A stretch of 64,000 nt of DNA from RGIG6165 sp045538835 (GTDB taxonomy: Bacteria > Bacillota > Clostridia > Oscillospirales > Feifaniaceae): positions 13,189 through 77,188 of the forward strand of contig JAZQEF010000015.1 of the NCBI GenBank assembly GCA_045538835.1. The letters run 5' to 3'. A program made the position numbers and the translations under genes. Positions 25,563 through 32,967 of this stretch are shown here, in pieces. Every line of letters starts with the position of its first letter. Position 1 is the stretch's first letter. The notes under the pieces are model-generated. The model was given only the letters and a program-made list of their open reading frames with translations. It searched no databases and was not told the DNA's origin.

Positions 25563-25592
25563 AAAAAAGAGGCTGGTGACAGCCTCTTTTTG
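25563..25592. terminator. terminator of the broken LRR-SLH gene
   Basis: AAAAAGAGGCTG-GTGA-CAGCCTCTTTTT just beyond the stop of the SLH reading frame at 25594; symmetrical flanking A/T tracts. Confidence 0.82.
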
Positions 25593-25593
25593 T

Positions 25594-26485
25594 TTATACA
25601 TTAAATGTATTGCAGAAATTCATTATCATCTGAGCAACTTCGCTTCTTGTGGCAAATCCGTTAGGATTGAGTCTTCCGTTTGAGCCGTTGATTATTCCAT
25701 ATGACGTTGCCCACTGCATTGCATCGACCGCATATGATGACACTTTGTCGGTATCTGACATCGAATCATAAACTTCTGTTGAAGTTATATCCGTTGAATA
25801 GCCCTTATATGCCGCATATCTCATAAGAATTGCTGCTATCTGCTCACGTGTAACATTGTTGTTCGGTGCAAAAATACCGTTGCCCACACCACCGACAATA
25901 TTGTTCTGAGCAGCCCATCCAACATATTGAGTATAATTCTTCTGTTTTGTTTGATGCACATTGAATTAATTCACTTGCATCTTTGTTGAACAGATTTCCA
26001 TCTATCGACACATAATATTCATTGTCCTCATCCACTTGAATATTTGTTAATTCACAATACTGGAAAGGTCCATAACCAATGCTTGTTACACCGTTTGGAA
26101 TTGTTACAATTGTTAAGGCACAATGTGCAAACGACTCTTTACCAATGCTTGTCACACTGTCCGGAATACTTATACTCGTTAGAAAGGAACAATCCTCGAA
26201 TGCATAATCCCCAATACATGTTACAGGATAACCGTCTATTGTTGATGGGATAACCAGTTCACCTCTTGCACCTCCATAACAGTCTGTAATTGTAACTTTA
26301 CCGTCAGACACCGTGTATGTGAACATATCTGCAGGATCCAACATAATTAAAATGAACCGTTGCATCTGAAAAAGATTCGCATTCACTGTTAACAAGTAAG
26401 TTATCCCATTCTTCTTCTGTACCGCAGTAATACTGCTTATTATAATTGCGAGTGCGATAAAAACACTCAAAAACTTTTTTCTCAT
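25594..26485 (-). pseudogene. broken BspA-like leucine-rich-repeat plus SLH surface protein
   Basis: Pieces of one secreted protein lie in order but in changing frames. From 26485: a signal peptide (MRKKFLSVFIALAIIISS). Next, in another frame (about 26430-26335): YYCGTEEEWDNLL ... SDATVHFNYV, which in intact relatives sits at the end of the repeats. Back in the first frame (about 26330-25960): a LRR_5/BspA block with DFTYTVSDGK-like and IPDSVTSIGKESFAHC repeats. From about 25945, in a third register: one SLH module (QYVGWAAQNNIVGGVGNG ... REQIAAILMRYAAYKG). At least three frame changes, the out-of-order piece and missing repeats indicate internal deletions. Intact relatives are cell-wall-attached adhesin-like proteins. 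Confidence 0.82.
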
Positions 26486-26559
26486 TTCATTTTCCTCCTT
26501 ACTTAATTTATTTGAATAGTTAGAATGAGATAAAAATACTATATCATATTTTACATAAT

Positions 26560-26578
26560 TACGCAAGTGCGTATACGC
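26560..26578. promoter_or_regulatory. overlapping palindromes, candidate XRE operator
   Basis: TACGCA-AG-TGCGTA (26560-26573) overlaps GCGTATACGC (26569-26578). Both lie in the divergent region 43 bases before the XRE gene and upstream of the broken LRR-SLH gene. Confidence 0.5.
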
Positions 26579-26620
26579 GGATGCGAAAAAGTCAATAAAA
26601 TAACCTTGAGGTGATATGAA

Positions 26621-26863
26621 ATGAGCGTCAAGGATACAGTGGCGGAAAGATTTGTAAATTTGTGCAAAGAGAGAAAAATAAAAATCAATGAGCTTGCAAC
26701 CATATCGGGTGTTACCCCGTCGACAGCATACAGTATGATAAACAAGACACGAAGGGACGTTTCAATAACCACGATAAAAAAGTTCTGCGACGGACTTGAT
26801 ATAACTCTCGGTGAGTTTTTCTCCACACCTGAATTTGACAACTTGCAACAGGAAATAAAATAA
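26621..26863 (+). CDS. small XRE-family helix-turn-helix regulator
   Basis: 80 residues: RFVNLCKERKIKINELATIS, then GVTPSTAYSMINKTRRDVSI, then TIKKFCDGLDITLGEFF, a single Cro/C1-type HTH with the typical ending. AGGTGATATGAA precedes the ATG. It is a monodomain DNA-binding protein of the type often found beside accessory genes. It is divergent from the broken surface-protein gene with palindromes between, and may have been its regulator. A terminator overlaps its stop and also serves spoVT. Confidence 0.88.
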   Translation: MSVKDTVAERFVNLCKERKIKINELATISGVTPSTAYSMINKTRRDVSITTIKKFCDGLDITLGEFFSTPEFDNLQQEIK

Positions 26864-26889
26864 AGACGGTTGATTTCAACCGTCTTTTT
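26862..26889. terminator. bidirectional terminator between XRE gene and spoVT
   Basis: AAAGACGGTTGA-TT-TCAACCGTCTTT with flanking A and T tracts; overlaps the XRE stop codon. Confidence 0.82.
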
Positions 26890-26890
26890 A

Positions 26891-27430
26891 TTAATTCTCA
26901 AAGTGTCTGCCGAGGTACTCAGCCGCCGTCTGAGCAAGTTTTATCTCGGTCTCGGTGGCAGTATCAGAGTCTTTGGCAAGAATAGCGACACTGCCGATAA
27001 TATCACCGCCCGTAATTATGGGAACCGCAACAGAGACAGGACTTTCGACACCCTCAACCGCCTCAATAGGCTTTGCATTGTCGGCGCCACGCACATATGT
27101 CTTACGCTGTGACATAGCCTTATCAAGTTCGCCGCTGATGCTCTTGTCGGCAAGTTCCTTGCGCTTCGCGCCTGCAGATGCAACAACGGCATCCCTGTCC
27201 GATATGACTACGGACAGCCCCGTCGTCTTATGCATAGCCTCACCGTACTGCCCTGCGAGCGTGCCGAGTTCACCCATCGGCGAATACTTTTTAAAAATGA
27301 CCTCACCGTCACGGTCTGTAAATATCTCAAGCGGCTCGCCCTCGCGTATGCGCAAAGTCCGCCTTATTTCTTTGGGAATGACGACTCTTCCGAGATCGTC
27401 GATTCTTCTCACAATCCCAGTTGCTTTCAT
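26891..27430 (-). CDS. spoVT: stage V sporulation transcriptional regulator SpoVT
   Basis: 179 residues. The N-terminal SpoVT-AbrB DNA-binding domain is MKATGIVRRIDDLGRVVIPK followed by EIRRTLRIREGEPLEIF; the C-terminal ~110 residues form a GAF-like domain (VSVAVPIITGGDIIGSVAIL). SpoVT modulates forespore gene expression late in sporulation in Bacillus. The true start is ATG 27430 behind AAAGGAG; 17 extra upstream codons run through the leader repeat and are rejected. The ribosome binding site lies in one arm of the long inverted repeat described at 27432-27493. Confidence 0.92.
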   Translation of the reverse strand: MKATGIVRRIDDLGRVVIPKEIRRTLRIREGEPLEIFTDRDGEVIFKKYSPMGELGTLAGQYGEAMHKTTGLSVVISDRDAVVASAGAKRKELADKSISGELDKAMSQRKTYVRGADNAKPIEAVEGVESPVSVAVPIITGGDIIGSVAILAKDSDTATETEIKLAQTAAEYLGRHFEN

Positions 27431-27431
27431 A

Positions 27432-27493
27432 TATAAAAACTCCTTTGTTGATTTGATAACACTGTTATTATATGTCAACAAAGGAGTTTTATA
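27432..27493 (-). promoter_or_regulatory. inverted-repeat leader containing the spoVT ribosome binding site
   Basis: Arms at 27432-27451 and 27475-27493 (minus strand: TATAAAACTCCTTTGTTGA and its complement with one extra base) flank a perfect ATAACA-C-TGTTAT palindrome (27456-27468). The start-proximal arm holds GGAG, so in RNA the distal arm would mask the ribosome binding site. Alternatively the distal arm is promoter DNA and the site is an autoregulatory operator. A related motif occurs at 29633-29681. Confidence 0.65.
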
Positions 27494-27518
27494 CTTTTTG
27501 ATTTTTTTAATTAAAATT

Positions 27519-28655
27519 CTAATACGTCAGGTTTGGTTTATCGTCGATTGTCTCTATCGGAACCTCAACCTTTTCACCAAGCAGGTCTGCCCGCACTACA
27601 TCATAAAGCCAGGGGCGCAGGTGACGATTGGGAGACTTAAGCACGTGCTGTGCATAATAGAAGGTAACGTTGTTTACGGGATCCACCGAGGCATATGCGC
27701 CTGCTGCACCACCCCAGCCAAACTCTGTACGATCAGTGCCCTCAAGCGGTGCACGCATACCAAGACCATAGCCGGCGGTATGACGACGATGGTTGTACAT
27801 CTCTCTCTGTTGCTCCGTCAGATAATCTGTCGCCATCATCTGAATGGTCTCTTTTTTCAAAATAATATCACCTATGCGCAACGCCTCAAGAAACTTGATA
27901 TAATCATCTACCGTTGAAGTGCATCCGCCACCGCCACTTGCAAATTCTTTTCCTAAATGGCACCAGTAACGATATGCAGGCTCAAACTTACCCGTTTCTT
28001 TGTAGTAATAATATTGACGGGCAAAACCTTCCCAATCTTCAAGGGGATGTAAAAAGTCGGAATTATCCATTCCAAGAGGGTCAAATATATGCGCTTTTAC
28101 ATAATTTTCAAACTTTTCTCCCGACACCACCTCTACGAGTGCGCCAAGCACGTCATGGTTTAAGCCGTACAGCCAACCTTCACCCGGTTCAAACTTAAGA
28201 GGTGTCCTTGCAAACATATTCACCGTTTCTACCGTAGGCGTGTTGTTGCCGGGAATACTGTAATATTCCTCAAGTTCGGGGGTGTGCATATCATAAGTCA
28301 TTCCCGAAGTCATCTGGAAAAGATGATGGATTTTAATCGGCTTTGTCGCCTTTCTGATACCGTCCTCTGTCTGAACTGTCATTTCCTTAAATGCGGGCAG
28401 ATAGTCGGATAAATTGTCTTCAAGTGAAAACATACCCTTTTCCCAAAGTTGCATCGCTGCCACGCAGGTGATAAGTTTAGAACAGGAATAAATATGATAT
28501 TTTTCTTTACCCGTCATGGGTATTTTGTTTTCAGGGTCGGCATAGCCACCCATGTGTCGCAGGATGCATTCCCCATCCTTATAAACGACAAGGTCGAATC
28601 CCGGTATACCCATATCCAGGAAGTGCCGACACAACGCCTTCGTCTGTTCAAACAT
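27519..28655 (-). CDS. serine beta-lactamase-like hydrolase (class C/esterase EstB-type)
   Basis: 378 residues. The nucleophile motif SxxK is visible as YSCSKLITCVAAMQLWEKG, the second motif as YGLNHDVLGALVE, and a late TEFGWGGAAGAYASVDP replaces the classical KTG region. Such proteins are usually esterases or D-aminopeptidases rather than antibiotic-resistance enzymes. No signal peptide, so cytoplasmic. ATG 28655 is chosen because GGAGACGAGG precedes it; the upstream ATG at 28679 lacks a ribosome binding site. Confidence 0.85.
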   Translation of the reverse strand: MFEQTKALCRHFLDMGIPGFDLVVYKDGECILRHMGGYADPENKIPMTGKEKYHIYSCSKLITCVAAMQLWEKGMFSLEDNLSDYLPAFKEMTVQTEDGIRKATKPIKIHHLFQMTSGMTYDMHTPELEEYYSIPGNNTPTVETVNMFARTPLKFEPGEGWLYGLNHDVLGALVEVVSGEKFENYVKAHIFDPLGMDNSDFLHPLEDWEGFARQYYYYKETGKFEPAYRYWCHLGKEFASGGGGCTSTVDDYIKFLEALRIGDIILKKETIQMMATDYLTEQQREMYNHRRHTAGYGLGMRAPLEGTDRTEFGWGGAAGAYASVDPVNNVTFYYAQHVLKSPNRHLRPWLYDVVRADLLGEKVEVPIETIDDKPNLTY

Positions 28656-28770
28656 ATCCTCGTCTCCAACATCAAGCATAGCGTTAATTATATAGCAAAT
28701 TTTGGTTCATGTCAATATTCATTTTTACTTTTCAATACGTTTGTAAATTATGGTAATTAAGGAGTGCAAA

Positions 28771-29439
28771 ATGGAAGAAAAAATCTTTGAAGAACTTGAA
28801 TATCTGATCTCTTATCCGAAAGGATTTCAGGAAGATAAGAAATATCCTCTGGTCATCTTTTTGCACGGTGCAGGAACCCGCGGTGACGATATAGAGCGTT
28901 TGCAGAACAATACCAGCGTTTTGAATCTTCTGAAGCGACAGGATGAAAGAGGCTACGTTCTCATCGCTCCCCTTTGTAAAAGAGGAACATGGGACGAATG
29001 GATGATGTATTTGGTTCGCTTGGTAGAAACCTACCGTGAAACTTCTTATATCGACGAAACCCGTGTTCATTTGACAGGACTCAGTATGGGCGGCTACGGC
29101 ACCTGGATGCTTGCAACGCTGTATCCCGACTGGTTTGCCTCTGCTATGCCTATCTGCGGTGGCGGTATCGGCGGATTTGCAAAGAACTTGGTGAATCTTC
29201 CTATTCGCACCTTCCATGGTCTTCGAGACAAAACGGTAGATCCCATCGAGAGTTTGCAGATGGTAAAATCCATAAACAGGGCAGGCGGCCGTGCAGAGCT
29301 GATTCTCTTTCCAGAACTTGAGCATAATTGCTGGGATGCGGTCTATTCCGACGAAAATAACTACGATTGGCTGCTTTCCTTTACTACCCGACAGGATAAA
29401 ACTTCGGTGGAGAAGCTTTCAGGCGCTTATTATGGATAA
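28771..29439 (+). CDS. alpha/beta hydrolase (prolyl oligopeptidase/PHB-depolymerase-like esterase)
   Basis: 222 residues. LVIFLHGAGTRGDD is the oxyanion region, LTGLSMGGYGTWMLA the nucleophile elbow with catalytic Ser, and FPELEHNCWDAVY carries the catalytic His; an acidic partner is in the HGLRDKTVDP segment. This plan matches small phospholipase/carboxylesterase-like members often linked to plant polysaccharide ester cleavage, but here no signal peptide is present. The ATG at 28771 follows AAGGAG. A perfect hairpin follows the stop. Confidence 0.85.
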   Translation: MEEKIFEELEYLISYPKGFQEDKKYPLVIFLHGAGTRGDDIERLQNNTSVLNLLKRQDERGYVLIAPLCKRGTWDEWMMYLVRLVETYRETSYIDETRVHLTGLSMGGYGTWMLATLYPDWFASAMPICGGGIGGFAKNLVNLPIRTFHGLRDKTVDPIESLQMVKSINRAGGRAELILFPELEHNCWDAVYSDENNYDWLLSFTTRQDKTSVEKLSGAYYG

Positions 29440-29440
29440 A

Positions 29441-29471
29441 CACAAGCGAGGTGAAATTCACCTCGCTTGTG
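29441..29471 (+). terminator. hairpin after the esterase gene
   Basis: CACAAGCGAGGTG-AAATT-CACCTCGCTTGTG, a perfect 13-bp stem but without a downstream T-tract; terminator or mRNA 3' stabiliser. Confidence 0.55.
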
Positions 29472-29481
29472 CTATGTATAA

Positions 29482-29570
29482 AAATCGCAAAAAACCCGTT
29501 TTTGACACCAATGCGTTCATTGGGTCAAACTAGCGAAAAGCCCAGTGTTTATGCGGGTTTCAAGCGATTT
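29482..29570. repeat. nested intergenic fold of several inverted repeats
   Basis: Outer arms AAATCGC (29482-29488) and GCGATTT (29564-29570), next arms AAACCCG (29492-29498) and CGGGTTT (29554-29560), and an inner stem TTTGAC-CCAATG-cgtt-CATTGG-GTCAAA (about 29500-29530). It partly overlaps the end of the AbrB-like remnant. The 303-bp gap 29472-29774 holds this fold, that remnant and its leader, and AT-rich sequence likely to include the HAD gene promoter. Confidence 0.55.
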
Positions 29571-29622
29571 GCCCTATTATAACGCATTCCTCTATACGGC
29601 GTACAATACCAGTTGATTTCAT
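29560..29622 (-). pseudogene. truncated AbrB/SpoVT-like gene start
   Basis: Minus-strand ATG at 29622 begins MKSTGIVRRIEE, closely matching the SpoVT start MKATGIVRRIDD, then runs out of similarity (CVIIGQIA) and stops after 20 codons. The upstream region also keeps an inverted-repeat leader like that of spoVT. It is the 5' end of a duplicated or related AbrB-family gene whose body was lost, apparently at the junction with the folded element at 29482-29570. Confidence 0.75.
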
Positions 29623-29632
29623 ATATAAATCA

Positions 29633-29681
29633 ATCTCCTTGTTTTAAAATAGTGATACTATTATCTGTAAAACAAGGAGAT
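29633..29681 (-). promoter_or_regulatory. second copy of the spoVT-type inverted-repeat leader
   Basis: Perfect 14-bp arms ATCTCCTTGTTTTA (29633-29646) and its complement (29668-29681) flank a palindrome AATAGT-GAT-ACTATT (29648-29662). As at spoVT, the start-proximal arm carries the GGAG of the ribosome binding site, and upstream both share an AGTATAAA-CTCCTT block. Confidence 0.6.
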
Positions 29682-29774
29682 TTATACTATACTTAATGTT
29701 ATTTTACAGTTCCTTTCTTGACAAAATATCTGTTTAATATTACTATAATATAAAAACAATTAAGGAGTAACTAC

Positions 29775-30461
29775 ATGATCAAAGCAGTTATATTCGATTT
29801 TGACCACACTTTATACGACAGAAGAAAGTCTGTCATTGCTGCAGCGCCTGTGCTTCGCCAGAGGCTGAAGGAATATCTTAATCCTTCTGTTACAGACGAG
29901 CAGTTTGCCGAAGCTTTCTTCAATGCTGAGACATCAGAAAAAAATCATTCTATATACAGTTATCAAGGCGTCGTTGATGATTTGGATGATCTGGGGCTGT
30001 TTTCCACCAAACCGACTAAGGCGCAATACCTCGAGCATTTTTATCCCTCCCTGTCAGAGCATATTTCCATGTTTCCTGATGCCTACGATGTATTGCAGCA
30101 GTTAAAAAACTCAAACTATAAGGTGGCGATACTGACCAACGGCACCACAAAGATACAGCATCTCAAGTTGAGTTATACACGCGTACCCGAATATACGGAT
30201 ATGGTTGTCGTCAGCGATGAGTATAGTAAAGCCAAGCCTCATCCCGAGCCTTTTGTCGACGTTTGCCGTCGTTTAGGTGTTAAAACAAATGAGGCGGTGT
30301 ATGTAGGTGACCAGATCTACAATGACGTCTGCGGTGCCCGAGGTGCGGGAATGAAAACCATATGGAAGCCATTTGTAGGCATCTGGCCTGAGGACATCAC
30401 CCCGCCCGACTTCACCATCGAAAATTTGAGCGAGATCCCTGCTATTTTAGAACAACTTTAA
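29775..30461 (+). CDS. HAD-family hydrolase (pyrimidine nucleotidase/phosphatase-like)
   Basis: 228 residues. HAD motif I FDFDHTLYD (nucleophile Asp), motif II AILTNGTTKIQ, motif III Lys in YSKAKPHPEP, motif IV YVGDQIYNDVCGARGAG. A helical C1-type cap lies between motifs I and II. It dephosphorylates small phosphorylated metabolites; YjjG-like 5'-nucleotidases have this layout, but the substrate cannot be read. AAGGAGTAACTAC precedes the ATG. Confidence 0.88.
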   Translation: MIKAVIFDFDHTLYDRRKSVIAAAPVLRQRLKEYLNPSVTDEQFAEAFFNAETSEKNHSIYSYQGVVDDLDDLGLFSTKPTKAQYLEHFYPSLSEHISMFPDAYDVLQQLKNSNYKVAILTNGTTKIQHLKLSYTRVPEYTDMVVVSDEYSKAKPHPEPFVDVCRRLGVKTNEAVYVGDQIYNDVCGARGAGMKTIWKPFVGIWPEDITPPDFTIENLSEIPAILEQL

Positions 30462-30464
30462 TAA

Positions 30465-30500
30465 AAAACGGAGTGGAAAAATCCTTTTCCACTCTGTTTT
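30465..30500 (+). terminator. intrinsic terminator of the HAD gene
   Basis: AACGGAGTGGAAAA paired with TTTTCCACTCTGTTTT a few bases after the stop. Confidence 0.82.
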
Positions 30501-30623
30501 CATATAACTAACATATTCAGTATAACAAATCAAAAATACTGCCGTCAATATTTTTTGTGGCTGCAGGATAAATTTCTGTGTTATGCATAAAAACAAATCC
30601 GAATTTTCATACACCTTTACATA

Positions 30624-30652
30624 TTGAAAGAACATAAAAATCATGTTATATT
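30624..30652 (+). promoter_or_regulatory. promoter of an unexplained short transcription unit
   Basis: TTGAAA, 17-base spacer, TATATT on the plus strand, with an expected start site near 30660. Confidence 0.6.
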
Positions 30653-30659
30653 TAAAGTG

Positions 30660-30982
30660 CAAAGAGAAAGGGGTGATACCCGATGAACAGGTAAAGGTCG
30701 ATTGCTCTTGATGCTTATTTCAAGGTAAATGGCAGCAGTCCGAAAGCCTGATTAAGACAAGAGTTTTATATAGCCTTCAAAAGCAGGTTTCAAGGCAGCA
30801 AAGGTTCTCGCTTTACGAAACGCAACAGCGTAAAAGTAGCAGCAAAGAAAGGCGAAAAAAGAAGGCAAAAAATCTAAGAAATGAGAGGTAAAAGAAAAAG
30901 ATGTTAGATATCAAGAGTGAACAAAAATAACCCTTGGCCAGTCAGAGATGTGTAAAGAAACATCGGTCAAGGGTTGTTTTTT
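30660..30982 (+). other. ~320-nt transcription unit without an intact ORF
   Basis: Bounded by the promoter at 30624 and the terminator ending near 30982. A ribosome binding site (AAAGGGG) precedes ATG 30683, but this frame reads MNR and then stops. Read on, the same frame gives RSIALDAYFKVNGSSPKA, a stop, then LRQEFYIAFKSRFQGSKGSR and a Lys/Arg-rich tail ending at TAA. Another frame is open for ~60 codons without an ATG and also ends in a basic tail. It may be a decayed small basic protein or a non-coding RNA. No homology can be claimed. Confidence 0.4.
30929..30982 (+). terminator. intrinsic terminator
   Basis: AACCCTTGGCC (30929-30939) pairs with GGTCAAGGGTT (30965-30975) with one G-U, followed by GTTTTTTAT. 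The 566-bp stretch 30462-31027 holds this unit and the HAD terminator only. Confidence 0.75.
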
Positions 30983-31027
30983 ATGTCTTTCGTCCCAACG
31001 GGGCGCTTTTTTTATGCCTTGAAATCA

Positions 31028-32095
31028 TTATTCAATCTTTAGCACCTGTGAAATCACATCGCCGATTTTTTTGGACATTCTGTAAAATCCCAGATCGTTT
31101 GGGTGAATACCGTCGCTCGTGCAGGATTCGCAATGCTCTCCTTCAAACAGCGTCTCACCGTCGATAAAATACACATTTTTATCCCCCGCAGTCTTGGCTT
31201 TACGATAACTTTCCAGAATTACGTTTCTTCTTTTATCGTTTTTTTCGGGATTTGTAAAATAATCAGGCTTTGAAATCATAATATACGGTATCTGCGGCTG
31301 CTTCTTTCTGATTATTTCATAAAACCTATAATGTGTCTGCATCAGATGCTCGACACTCGGCGCATTATGGTCATAGTCGCACACAAAAGCACACATTGCA
31401 AGATCGGCAATAAACTTTGCCATACTTTCTTCACCGAAAGCGTTGCCCGAAAACCCCAGATTCCGATAATCGAGGTTGTATCTTTGTGATATAAAACTCT
31501 CATAGGTATTGCCCGGTCTGCCCGCCGCAGCACCGTGAGTAATGGATGAGCCATAAAAAACTATCGGCTTTTTGTTGCGGTATTTCTTGCCTCTTGCAAG
31601 CCTGCTTCCCTTTTCAATGCCGATGTGCAACCTTCTGACCTCGGCAAAACACGGTGTGTTAAGCGTGTAAAAAGTCATTTGCTTGGCATTTTTGGTTTTC
31701 ACCTTAAACTCGGCTGTGCAACAGTCAAATCCGGTTACCGGGCGATATGCCCCCACGAATACATCTTTTTCATCCGCCCCAAAGCGATACAGATCAAATC
31801 CGTATGATACGCAGTGATTATTTACAGTCGGTATGTAACCTACGGCGTATTCCACCTTCAGTGCCACAAACGGGGAGTCCGTAGAAAAAAGAATTCTGCC
31901 TCCTGCTCCATAACCGCATTGCTCCTCCACGCCGTGATTCACAGTACGCGCTACTTCAAGCGGAATTCTGCGTGTCAGAATCTCGTCACTTTCCGCAAAC
32001 AAACCATATATATCAAGGTTTTTGGCAGATACTTCATACCAATCTGTTACAGTATCCTCTGCTGTCTCATTTCTTACAAAATTTTCATCACGCAT
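31028..32095 (-). CDS. SGNH/GDSL hydrolase, probable carbohydrate esterase
   Basis: 355 residues. An N-terminal beta-rich domain of ~170 residues precedes the SGNH catalytic domain: block I IVFYGSSITHG with the nucleophile Ser, block II NLGFSGNAFGE, and block V SDGIHPNDLGFY with Asp and His. The two-domain layout fits acetyl-xylan or pectin acetylesterase-like enzymes. No signal peptide, so it acts inside the cell on imported oligosaccharides. The start at 32095 follows GTGGGGGAT; an earlier in-frame start at 32143 would overlap the broken transporter gene. It lies beside a GH28 remnant, suggesting a pectin-related role. Confidence 0.83.
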   Translation of the reverse strand: MRDENFVRNETAEDTVTDWYEVSAKNLDIYGLFAESDEILTRRIPLEVARTVNHGVEEQCGYGAGGRILFSTDSPFVALKVEYAVGYIPTVNNHCVSYGFDLYRFGADEKDVFVGAYRPVTGFDCCTAEFKVKTKNAKQMTFYTLNTPCFAEVRRLHIGIEKGSRLARGKKYRNKKPIVFYGSSITHGAAAGRPGNTYESFISQRYNLDYRNLGFSGNAFGEESMAKFIADLAMCAFVCDYDHNAPSVEHLMQTHYRFYEIIRKKQPQIPYIMISKPDYFTNPEKNDKRRNVILESYRKAKTAGDKNVYFIDGETLFEGEHCESCTSDGIHPNDLGFYRMSKKIGDVISQVLKIE

Positions 32096-32109
32096 AATAC
32101 TATCCCCCA

Positions 32110-32867
32110 CTACGGCACGAGGCAGATTGCAATGAGCAAGCATATTCCGCCCCAGAGTCCTGCAAACTGCTTTTTCGAGAGTTTTTCTTTAAAGAGTATC
32201 ACCGACATTAGCGAACTTAAAACAATCGCGCTGCCATTTACAAGCGGAAAAAACAATTGACTCGTCAACAGCCCTGACAGTTTTATGTTTATGTAATTCA
32301 TGGCAAAAGCGCATACCGCAACAAACAAAAGAACAAATAAATGCCGCAAACAAAAAGCCGCTAATCTCCGATTTGTGCGCAGAGGACTGATGTATTTTTT
32401 GCAGTACACCAAGTGCGCCCTGACACAGAAATGCCAAAAGGCAGTACATCAGCCATTTTCGGCTGATTTTTCCCTCCCCCGACTTATCCAGGGACAGATA
32501 TATAAACGCAATAAGTATGATAACGACACAAAACTTCCATATGCTGAATTTTTCACCGAAAAAAATGCCCGACATCGTCGGAATTATCATAGATGAGGTC
32601 ATGATAAGAAGCGTCAGATGCATAGCATTTTGTACAGGTTGCTGAGCGCAGTAACAACTCCGAAAACAGTGCCGGATAAGATCGTATAAACCGAAACGGT
32701 TTCACTTAACATCAGCGCACCGAATGCTATGATACAGACGGCATACACCGTCATGTTGGAACGATTGCTCTGAGAATCTGTTTTAGGTTTTTACAGACAT
32801 TGTTAAAAAGACAATTTTGTAAGACCATAGAAAAAACGGATGTTAATATCAAAGTTATCGTCAGCAA
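32110..32867 (-). pseudogene. frameshifted DMT/EamA-family transporter
   Basis: A single ~250-residue, multi-helix transporter is spread over several frames. From a TTG at 32867 behind GAGGAG: LLLTITLILTSVFSMVLQ; then, in another frame, MTVYAVCIIAFGALMLSETV to ALSNLYKM; then, from about 32625, MHLTLLIMTSSMIIPTMSGI ... YCLLAFLCQGALGVLQKI; then, from about 32330, LLFVAVCAFAMNYINIKLSG ... IVLSSLMSVILFKEKLSKK to the end at 32110. The conserved FxEKLS...AGLWGGICLLI ending identifies the EamA/drug-metabolite family. At least three frameshifts leave no usable protein. Confidence 0.83.
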
Positions 32868-32967
32868 TAATCTCCTCAAATTTTTTGAGCATTATATCAT
32901 ATAATCAGCGGCATTTCTATTGACCTATCCGCAAAAAATATGATAACATCGTCAAAGAGGTGATATA

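Noticed and set aside
26955..27917. 320-codon plus-strand frame across spoVT and the serine hydrolase
   Set aside because: Spans two confident minus-strand genes and the spoVT leader; no coherent domains.
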